A program made the translations under genes and the position numbers. A DNA stretch of 64,000 bases from Eremophila alpestris peregrina (taxonomy: Eukaryota > Chordata > Aves > Passeriformes > Alaudidae). Positions within the stretch are counted from its first letter, which is position 1, and every line of letters begins with the position of its first letter. Below the pieces are notes generated by a model. It was not told where the DNA came from. It did no database searches and saw nothing but the letters and a program-made list of their open reading frames with translations. Below, in pieces: positions 55,120 to 64,000 of this stretch. The DNA lies in contig WMCF01000032.1 of NCBI GenBank assembly GCA_009792885.1, positions 6,676,589 through 6,740,588 on the forward strand. The letters are read 5' to 3'.

Positions 55120-58100
55120 GTCCAGATCAAAGCCGCCCGTCGCTGCTCAGCCTCAGTCACAGGATTTACGAGGCACTGGGGCACCAGCCCATTAACAGCC
55201 CTGGTAATTCATTGCAAGGGCAACAGGAGGTGTAAATCCCCTCCCCTCAGGACTTACAATTTACCCAAGTGTCCCCCCAATCACTGGACCTGGACATCAG
55301 AGGAGCTGATGTCACAAATGAGAAGGGACAAAAGAGGAGCAGCAGGGAAGGAGAGGACACTTGGGAGAGTCTGGGATGGTTGGAGTGGGTGGGAGAGGCA
55401 TGACCCAAGAGGCAGAGCCATTTTCCTGTGCACCCATTAAGAAAATCTCCTTGGTTTTAATTGCATTCTGACCTTCCGGAGCTCCTCCTGGCTGTTTCCC
55501 TTGGGATGGGCATTGGAGAAGGAGCACACGGGCAGCTGGGAGGCCTCTGCACTTTTTCAGGGTCTGTGAGATATTGTGCTCCCCACACAGGGCAGTCCCT
55601 GCTGCCAGCAGCTGGTTTAGAGGCTCAACAACACCAAAACCACAAAAACACCAGCCAAGGTGAGATACAAGGTCCCAACACTATTTGGAAACTGAAAGCT
55701 TAGAAATTCCTGCGTGGAGAACATTCATCTAGCATTCAATCACTTTACTGGCAGCACTCAAACATACTGTCTTCTCTTGCTCTTCTGCAACATGCCTACA
55801 TTCAAAAATAGAAATTCACAGAAAGCAAATGCTTTGTTGCTTTCCAAAGATAACAAACACCAGATTTACTCTTTGTTTTCTTGTGTCTGGCTACTCCATC
55901 CATTTGATCTCACTCCCTTTCTCTCTGCCTTTACCTTCCCCACAGTCTGACAGTCCCATTCCTTATTTCCCATCACCATTTCTTGTGTTATACTCCATTT
56001 TCCTTGCACTAGTATCTTTCTGCTCCTTCATGCTTGGCTCCAGCTGTTTCTGGCTTTCAAAAAGTCCCCTTCTGTTTGGTCTTCCCTGACTTTCTAAATT
56101 CTTCTGCTGTCCCCTGTGCATGCTCAACTCTTTAACATTAGCTAATATTCAGTGTCTCAGCTATATGAGTAGGTTTAAAACATCTATATATTCACAAGAA
56201 AACTTTGAATGTGAGTTTTCCTCTTCAGCAATTGGTATGCTAGAACTAAATCCTCATCAGAGGTGCTTGCCTTTAAGGGCAGCAGTGGAGATAAATAGGC
56301 TCTGAAGCAGAAATGGAAGGCTCACCAGTCATATTCAGTAAGTGAGATAAGATGGCCAGATCAGTGGAGTGTTTTCTTGCAAAAAATCTTTCAAATTTCT
56401 CTTAAAAAGGGTCCTTTTAAAAATTAATTCCACTGCAGTTTCTTTTGTGTCATTTTTAAGTAGCTACTTATCATTCCTTTTTGAAGCAAGACTACAAACA
56501 GATTTCCATCAATTTCCCTCAGAAACTCATTTTCTGTTTCACACTATGAAGTTCACAAGAAATATGGCTAATTTCCCAACCACTGGTTGCTGTGCACTTG
56601 ACCCCATGGTCACAGGGCCAGGCAGATGTGCCTGCAAGACAGGAGAGCACTGATGTGGCTCAGTGTGGGACAGGGAAGGGATCAGCTAAAATGAGATGGA
56701 AGTGGCCAGAGTATTTCCTGTTCCTCCTCAGAGGGCAAAAGCTGGCCCTTAAAGCATGACCAAGAATGAGAATCTGGCAATGACCTTTGGTTAAAAGATA
56801 ACCAGAGAGGAGGTGAATGGAGAGAAAGTGCAAATGAGAAGATACTGGTCTAGATGGGGGGGAAAGGCTTTGTTAAGGTAACAATTTGGAAGGAAAATCT
56901 ATTTGGGATTATACATGCCTGACTCCTGAAAATATGATTTAGACACTTTCAGTGCTGTTCAGGTGGAAGAAATTAAACTCTAGCTAAGTGGAAGGAACAA
57001 TTCCATAAACTACTTGTAGAAAAGTTTGGACCCTTTCAATCATGGATTTCTGGAAGCAGAACTCAGCCTCACATACAGCTTCTCCAGGGTCCACAGCCCT
57101 GGGAAGACACAAGAAGGAGACAAGGCAAGGTTTTGATGGCTCCTCTGTATCACTTTCTCAGAAAGGAGCCTGGTAAATATTCATATTTGTTATCATGGGA
57201 TTTCCAGCCTGTTTAGAACTCAAGGTTATGGTACACTCCCACCTCTAAAGGCAGATGGCTCATCTTTGCCAATGAGAAGATGAAGGATGAGATGAAGTCC
57301 TTCAACAGAGGGAGAAATGAAGCAGGGCCATGAGAGGACAGACCTTTGATACTGCACAGAAGGGAGGTCCAGCATGGGAAAGGGCAGAGTCTCCACCAGG
57401 TCTTGCAACAGATGTGAAACCCATCAGGGTCACTGTTCCCATGGTACTCTGCTGTCTGAGCCATAACATGACACCCTACAGGGAGGGAAAGGCATCCTGT
57501 GGGTAGGGGAAAGAGCTATCTGGGCTTTTAAGAGGTTGGCTGGGAATTAAGGGAATACTTTATGGTGGTTACACTCTGAATTTATAGTTTCCTCCTCTTG
57601 CTTTTTAATGTTCTCCTGCCAAATTACCTGTGGTTTGTCCCATAACTTCCATCTGCCCTGTGGTCTGGCATGTCCCAGCACCACCTGGGACACATGAAAG
57701 AATACAAAACAATCTGTCAAAGAAAAGAAGGGCTGCACTGCAAAATGTAGATTCTTTTCTGGACCTAAACCCTAATTGTCCAGATTCTTGGATCAAGATT
57801 TAATAGATTTTCTCTCATGGGATAGGGTAATGGTGGCATTATGACACAGATCAGAACTTTCTCACTCCAAAAATGTGACTTGGGCACCCTGTTTTCAAGA
57901 AGGCCTTTGGCTGTGAAGTTCAGAAAACATCTACTGCCTATTAACTGACCTCTCTGTCTTATTGCTGAGAGGTCTGAGCTACTCTGCACACTTCTATTCT
58001 CAAGAGATAGAGGAAGGTTCATCACCAGTGCCTCCCAGAGCTTCAGAGCACAGTAGGACACCTACTCAGAGAAGACCTCCTGGTACTTCCCATTGTCAGG

Positions 58101-59109
58101 TCACCTATACCTGCTAATAAAAAAGTAATTCTGTTCTGAGGACCTGCTGGCCATTCATTACTTGCAGGTGAGTTGTTGCCCCAGAGTTAAGGGTTTGGGA
58201 ACCTTTGCAATATATATTTTGGAAACCACATTGTGTGGATGTCTAGCTTTAAAAGCAGACCCTCAAAATAAGGCTGTGTAGTCCCAAGGGAGAAAGCCTA
58301 CTGGTAGTAGAGAAGAGAAAATAAAGCCTTCTCCACAGATGGCTCTGTTAACCTGACCCTTGTTTCAGAGGGTTACTCAGGGTTTATATCTGCTTGTCTG
58401 TGTGTCCTGGAGGCTGCTTATGTCTTTATCTTCATTAAGGTCTTCTCTTGTCTCACAGGCCCTGTCCCCCTGTGTCCCTCTGCAGCTGACCCATTTCTCC
58501 TTCAATCCCTGCCTCTCCCCAGAGGGGAGCACAGGAGGGGAGGCTGCCACGTGTGGGCTTCCAGCAGAGCAGTTCCCTGCCCACCTGTGCCCCCAGCAGG
58601 AGCAGAAATGCAAACCCAGCAGTGGGAATGAGCTGCCTTTTCCCACTGCTGCCCTGCCCAAAGCCACGTTCCAGCAGTTTCCCTAAAATAATCAGGAGGT
58701 TTGAAGTTTCACACGCCCCAGCAGAGAGAGACAGCACAACTCATCTGTTATTGCAGCCCCAGTGAACAAAACTCTGGAATGATGTGGGGAATCCTGAACT
58801 TGGCAGCCCCTCTGTGACCTCTGCCTGAGGGCAGGGTCATCCCCAATATCCGGGGTGGGTGCTGCTTGAGCTCAGGTCCCAGTCCCTTTTCAGAGCAGAG
58901 CAGGGAACCCAAGTGTCCCCACACAGGGCATCACCTGCCAAGTCAAGCATTAAACATTAATCCCTGCAGGACTTTCACTCCTCTGCCTCTGAGGTGAAAG
59001 CAGATTAGGAATTTGATCTCCCAAGATTACTGCTTGAAAGTCACCCTTGAACAGGCTCCCTGTAGTTTGTCCATCTCTTTGGGGTTTTGCCTTTCATTAG
59101 ATGTTGCTG
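55120..59109. other. Unique non-coding sequence, nothing recognised
   Basis: About 4 kb. 55125-55230 keeps some CpGs (AAGCCGCCCGTCGC, TTTACGAGG) next to CCCATTAACAGCCCTGGTAA and may be a small conserved island. The rest is ordinary A+T/G+C mixed sequence with short non-homologous frames. Confidence 0.4.
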
Positions 59110-59157
59110 CCCTTCGAGCCCTTTTTATTTATTTAATTTTATTATTTTTTTTTTTAG
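59110..59157 (+). repeat. A/T-rich tract ending in an acceptor-like AG
   Basis: TTTTTATTTATTTAATTTTA, then a T-run ending TTTTTAG at 59157. It is low-complexity, but it is also a good polypyrimidine tract for a 3' splice site at the head of the long open stretch that follows. Confidence 0.5.
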
Positions 59158-59170
59158 GTTTCCTCTATGA

Positions 59171-60160
59171 CCTCCTGGAGGACTGCAGGGGAACCTGGAG
59201 CATTTTCAAGCATCCTACAAATCTGGGGAAACCCCAGTGGTGGTGAGACCTCTCCCAAAAGCATGGTTCCTTTTCTGTGGGGCTTCACAGCATCTGAGGT
59301 TTGGGAAAGGCAGCAAGCTCAGCCTGTGTTGCAATGAAAAAGGGGGAAAACAGAAAATGGAAATTCTTTCCAAGGTCTGTTTTCCTTGGGATGAGCAGAT
59401 TGATGATTTAGCAAGACTGTCTGGTTGTTTTTCCATGTCGCTGCCTTTGGCCCCTTGGTCTGGAGCAGCTGAGAGACAGGAAGGCAAAGGCTGGGGAGCA
59501 GAGCCAGGGCTGGGGCTGGCATTTGCAGGGCAGAATTGTGTCTGCAAAACCCACCAGCAATGGCAGCAGAACCACAGAAGCCTCCTCCAGTGGATTGTTT
59601 TGTCCTCTGCCCCTTGGAGTGAGCATTCACCAGGCTCAGCATCAACATGCACAGCATCCTACAGCACCTTCTGCTCTATCCCAAAGTGCACAAGCAACAA
59701 CCAGCACAGGGAAATGGTGTCCCAGCCAGAGCCCTCCTCCCATCCAAATCCCAGCCTCAGCAAGCTCTCTGCAATCCCAGACTGTCACCACAGCCTTCAC
59801 CCCCACAGAGGTGCAGCACACCAGTGCAAGGTAAGTCCTGCCCTAGCTGCCCACCATTTCATGCTCAGCACCATCACATCATGTCAGAGGAGGCAGGCAC
59901 AAACCCTCCCCTGCCTCCAGAGCCTTGGTGTGGTCCTGCCACGCTGGAAGGAATCAGCCTCCACCTGCAAAGCTCTAACAAAGGCAGGTCAGCTCCTCGG
60001 AGGGTGCCCAGCTCCCCCTGTTGCTGCTGGATGTGTGGAGAAGCCCCTTTGTCCCCTTCCCTCGGGGCCTGGCAGGGAGGTGGCAGTGCCAGGAGCGATG
60101 CTGTTTAATTCACAGAGCCCTCCTCCACCCACAGCACCTCTCACAGGGATTGCAGAGTAG
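59171..60160 (+). other. Longest open stretch in the window; coding status doubtful
   Basis: One plus frame is free of stops from 59171 to the stop at 60158-60160. Its first ATG is at about 59357, giving about 267 residues. A T-run acceptor-like AG lies just upstream (59156-59157) and a GTAAGT donor at 59831-59836 interrupts it. The translation is rich in S, P, C, H and Q, has no hydrophobic core pattern, repeat or known domain, and other frames on both strands are also open. A non-coding exon or compositional chance is more likely than a protein. Confidence 0.2.
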
Positions 60161-60164
60161 CCAG

Positions 60165-60300
60165 CACGCCGTGGTTGGGTTGAGCCGGCAGATTTAATTA
60201 AGTTGCGATTTAATTACCTATCAGCATCCCCTATTTAATAAAGCTCTGGAGGATTTTAATTTTGAAAAAAATAATAATAATGAATGATAAGGCCTGTCAC
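60165..60300. promoter_or_regulatory. Candidate conserved non-coding element
   Basis: GCAGATTTAATTAAGTTGCG, GATTTAATTACCTATCAGC, CCTATTTAATAAAGC, GGATTTTAATTTTG and AATAATAATGAATGATAAGG. Dense TTAATT cores with a TATCAGC/GATAAGG GATA pair. It sits immediately after the long open stretch. Confidence 0.4.
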
Positions 60301-61659
60301 TGAGCTGCAGTAAGGGCACACCAGGTCCAGGCAGGAGGGCTCTGCAGGCAGAGACCCTGTCCCTGTGGGATGAGGCAGGACACGGCCAGGCTCGGACAGA
60401 GCTTGGGAGAGCTGGCACAGAGGGTGACCCTTGGCAGCCTGTGTGATGCCACAGGGCTCATCTCCAGGCACTCCTGCCTCTGCTTCCTCATTTTGCCTCT
60501 CTGTACAGAGGCTGAAGGGGGACTCAGGAGCCCCTGCCCACTGCCAACAGCCCCATATTGTCCTGATCATGGTCTGTCATTTTATCTGTCTGCTGAAGCC
60601 TCTCTGAGGGGAGGTTGGCATTTCTCTGGTGTCCTTGCTACACAGCAAATCCAGGGTGTGGATGCTGCTTGGGTTTTCTGGTGAGGTTTTGAATACACTG
60701 AGACCCAGTGGGGTTTGGTTTTGATTCACCAGATCAAAGTCAAAGCTGTTGTCCATCAGGATTTGGGGAGGTTTGGAGAAGACACTTTGGCTCCTCTCTG
60801 AGCAGCGAGTGAAGACGTCAGGCTGTGGCCATGCTCAGCATCTGGGAGAATTTCAACCAAAGATATTCATGCACTTCATCCACGATCTCCTTCCAAGCCC
60901 CTCCCAGCCTCACAAACCTGCACACAGCACTAATGGAACTGTTTTGCTGAGGATGTTTCCTTGGGGTTTAATTGAGGTTTGATTTCTTTTGGGCCAGACC
61001 CAGCCCCTGTGACAAGCAGACGTGGTCGTTATCCCGGGGTGGGACTCACCAGCTTTATGAGAGCTCAGACACTGGACAGGGACCTTCTGGTCTTTGTTGC
61101 CAGTGGGGATGGGATTCTTGTTCTGCCATCTGTGTTCATCCTGTTCTCTGTTTGAGAGCTTTTCTTTAATGGAGACTCACCTGAGACCTCTGTGTCGTGA
61201 GGTGCCCGACTGCATCTCCCCACTGATGAGGATGTGTCAACACCAAGCTTAGCACTTCTTAAACTATGATAACTGTAAACACAGCATAAAGGAGGCAGTG
61301 CTTGAAGCAAGAAAAATGAAGGAAAGCCCAAACCTTTCCCCCTAGTCACCAGCATCACACCAAAATGAGATCTAGACTGAGTTCTAAAATACCTCCAAGG
61401 GGATAATAGATCCATATGTGCTTCCCTCCTGCACCTGGAACAGCACATATGGCTTCCTTAGCTCTTGCTCTGGCCTCTAAAAGACACCTAGATTTGTGAC
61501 ACTCAATTTTAGAGACCCCTCAGCCAGGCATAGTGGGTTCTTTCCTCTCTTCCCCCCAAAAAAGCCACTTTCCAACAGGGAAAACAGCCGAGTTGGAGAG
61601 AAACAGATCTTGATGTTTCTATTGTTTCATGGTAACAGTGCCTGTCCTGAGACCCCAGG
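60301..61659. other. Unique non-coding sequence, nothing recognised
   Basis: Mixed composition; frames on both strands without domains. Confidence 0.45.
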
Positions 61660-61830
61660 CCTGACAGATTGACATAACAGGTTAATAAGTGCTTTCCACT
61701 TCTCCTAAAGGCTAATTAAATATTAATCCACTTGGTGAGGTCAGCAAAAATAACAAACAATTGGCAGAGTGAAATTCGTTTAATTAATTCTCCTGTGGAG
61801 GTTTTTTAAGCATCTTCCTCCCCTGACAGA
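61660..61830. promoter_or_regulatory. Candidate conserved non-coding element
   Basis: ATAACAGGTTAATAAGTGC, GGCTAATTAAATATTAATCC, the SOX-like AACAAACAATTGGCAG and TTCGTTTAATTAATTCTCC. Homeodomain and SOX-type words together suggest an enhancer. The role is inferred. Confidence 0.4.
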
Positions 61831-63224
61831 TGACTGCCTCGGCTGCAGTAACCTACAGTGAAATCAGAACTTATTGGTTCTGGGCCTGCTTTTCTGATAT
61901 TTAATTTTGTTTCTTTTGATTTGCTTGTTTTTTAGTTTCTGGATGCTTGTTGGGTATTGCCCAAGGCTCTAAGCAGAGATGAGAGAAGAGAAAGAAGGGA
62001 ATGCAGAAGTGGGGTGTGAAGATGAAGAAGAAGATATTGGACAAAGTCTTCTTAGAAAGCTCCAACCTTCAGCTGCCAAAGACATGAGGTGCAGAATCAG
62101 TGCAGAAATCACACAGAAATTGTCCCTCAGCCTTGGTGGGTTGGGTGTGGGGTATAAAGGGTGAAAGCCATGTCATCCAGACTTCAGGCACCTAGAGGTG
62201 CCTCTCCTCACAGGTATTATCTTGGGAATGAGAGAGAAAGGGGAGATGCAGAAGACAGCATGGGTGGGGATCAATGAACAACTCCAAGAAGGAAACTGGA
62301 GCTCCCTTGCCTCCAAAACGCACTCATAGAAACAAACAGTAGAAAGTTCCAGAGGAAAGGATTAAAAGTCTTCATATGCAGAAGCTGCTCTGATTCTGTC
62401 TCCAGGTATTTCTCCACATCTGGAGCTGGGTGTCCCCATGGACACTCCATGGCTGATTACCCATGAACTGCAACCCACACTCACCTCTCAGCATACCAGG
62501 GGAAAATATCCCAGGGCATGGAGCCTTCCAGGCATCTGCCCAGATTTGGAGAGAACTGACCGAAGTGGAGAAACTTTCTCTGGGTTACTGCTTTAGTTCC
62601 ATGTTAATTTTTTATTTATCTGAAAGTGTCACTGGAAGGGTTTTCAAAGTGAGTCTAAAGTAATTAGGCACTCCTGCTGATGGATTGCACTGGAGAGACA
62701 TGTGGATTATTTATTACAAAGTCACTTGCTGGAAAGGTTAGAGGCTGAGAAGTAATTATTTTTTCCTTTTCTTCTTTTTTTTTTCCTCAGTGCTGGAATC
62801 ATCAGGGGAGACCAACTGAAGTTCCTCTGTGAGATATTCCATCCTGCCTCAGTGCCCCTTTTGTTCCTCCTCCCAGCCAATGGCACTGGTCCCTCAAGGA
62901 GGAGTTTGAACTGCACCTCATGAAGCCTTCAGTGCTGGGAGCGTGTTTTGGGTTGAAATCCCTGCCCAGCACTCACCCTTTAACCTGGCAATCTTAGGGG
63001 CTCCCCATTCTCTGACCTCAGCACATCACACCTGCAGCCAGGCTCAGTTTGGAGCTCACCTGAGCAAGCCCAGGAAGCCTGGGAGGGTGGCTGGCTCTCA
63101 TGGCAAGTCTGGCACACGGACTGGAGAGTGTTTTGAGCAATACCAGGAGGATTCAACGCTTCCAGCAACCTCAGCTGCCTCCTCCTCTCCTGCCTTGTAA
63201 TCTACATCCAGGATGGGAATTGAA
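61831..63224. other. Unique non-coding sequence, nothing recognised
   Basis: Ordinary sequence; a short T-run at about 62775-62785. No exon or repeat family recognised. Confidence 0.45.
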
Positions 63225-63480
63225 TCCAAAGAAATGCAATCCTCGACCTTGAAAAACAAAGCAGGGCTTGGCGGAGTCTACCGATGAATATGCAACAGCC
63301 CTAATCAGGAATCCTTTGTTAGAAAGGGGATAATTGTGGCTAACGACACGTTAGTGTAGTGCTGGATCTTCAGGCTTCTAACAGCTTATAAAATCAGGAT
63401 CTGTTTTTGGAGGGAAAAGCTGAGTGAACAAAGACACGCTCAAGCAATGAGTCACTGGAGAGTTCAGTGTTAGAGTTGCA
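63225..63480. promoter_or_regulatory. Candidate conserved non-coding element
   Basis: CpG-retaining, motif-rich sequence: GGCTTGGCGGAGTCTACCGA, GATGAATATGCAACAGCCC, CTAATCAGGAATCC, GGATAATTGTGGC and TAACGACACGTTAG (an imperfect inverted repeat of TAACG/CGTTA). It looks constrained without a reading frame. Confidence 0.4.
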
Positions 63481-64000
63481 TAAACCGAACCAAGTTCCGA
63501 GTGATATTCAGAGCAAGAGCCTGGGGCGGAGTCAGGAATTAGAGGGTGGTCTCAGGGGAGTGGTGTTGACACAGGGAAGTCGGGAGGATGGAGCATTAAC
63601 AGCTCCGCTCTGTTTGTGTTCTTTAAACAGTGCCCATGCCATGGCGTCTGGGCAGGTATTATCTCAGCTTTACAGGACGTGGCTCAATTAAAAAAAAAAT
63701 TAAAATACTGAATAAACCTTGCCCCTTTGCTGGGGTCAGTTTAGTTTTAGGTGAAAAACTATATTAATTTCTCAAGGTGAGTGAGGAGCAGGTATCTGCA
63801 CTGGAACTGGTGCTGAGGATGCCCCAGTCCTGTGCTCCCACTGCCTGGCTTTGCATCAGCACATCCCAGGGAACACCCCACCAGTGGTGTCACCACCTTG
63901 TGCTGGTCCTTCCAGACTTCCCCGGGGTGCCTGGCCGGGGACACAGCCTGCATTCCCGGGCCCGTTGTGTGTGGCTGGCCTCCAGGCCACCCAGGCAGAG
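63481..64000. other. Unique non-coding sequence to window end
   Basis: A short A-run lies at 63690-63700, followed by TTAAAATACTGAATAAACC. The terminal part is G+C-rich. Nothing gene-like recognised. Confidence 0.4.

Noticed and set aside
1..64000. CRISPR arrays, prokaryotic operons, phage or plasmid content.
   Set aside because: No regularly spaced short direct repeats, no Shine-Dalgarno-led gene trains, and the repeat content is avian/amniote.
1..64000. tRNA, rRNA or snRNA genes; endogenous retrovirus copies.
   Set aside because: No A-box/B-box pairs with cloverleaf spacing, rRNA or snRNA motifs, and no paired LTRs or retroviral coding motifs were recognised.

Overview
The window reads as vertebrate, most likely avian, nuclear DNA with no protein-coding gene that can be recognised. 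The bird call rests on a small set of repeats that resemble CR1 LINE 3' ends: an inverted-orientation copy opening with the ATAGAATCATAGAATC tail near 33303, a copy ending in a degenerate form of the same tail near 22998, and a short relic ending CCTAAATGATTCTATGATT near 29295. To these are added old amniote MIR-like SINE relics near 11080, 16505, 31045, 40474 and 42548. There are no Alu, B1 or mammalian L1 sequences, and no operons or Shine-Dalgarno-type gene starts. Species and chromosome cannot be named.

The layout looks like a regulatory landscape: a long intron or an intergenic interval. Blocks of GC-rich or purine-rich unique sequence, which hold nothing I recognise, alternate with sharply bounded A+T-rich blocks of about 100-400 bp. 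These blocks are packed with TAATTA/TTAATT homeodomain cores, octamer-like words, SOX-like AACAAT words and GATA words. The clearest lie at about 525-1060, 3895-4260, 9075-9235, 12755-12985, 16235-16500, 24925-25190, 27930-28290, 30355-30665, 31241-31400, 32055-32290, 32466-32720, 38700-39080, 48890-49210, 52490-52720, 60165-60300, 61660-61830 and 63225-63400. This composition is typical of conserved non-coding enhancers around developmental transcription-factor genes. Conservation itself was not tested, so they are listed as candidates only.

Three CpG-richer patches (about 8878-9060, 15330-15870 and 39080-39760) are possible promoter- or island-like stretches. The second is followed by a GC box and a TATAAATA word and then by a 3-copy minisatellite with a unit of about 75 bp. 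The window also holds an 83-nt poly(A) run, a few short microsatellites, several potential G-quadruplexes, and a cluster of strong inverted repeats: a 26-bp perfect palindrome at 21067, a 19-bp-stem hairpin at 20534, a pre-miRNA-sized hairpin at 13676 and a 21-nt palindrome at 35387.

Most open reading frames are short and none shows a familiar protein domain. The one length outlier (open about 59171-60160) and one spliced-exon-like interval (43313-43525) are reported as leads, not genes. I found no evidence of a new enzymatic, defence or mobile system. The most useful leads are the hairpins and palindromes, the candidate enhancer blocks, and the MIR relic that runs directly into a candidate conserved block at 31045-31400.
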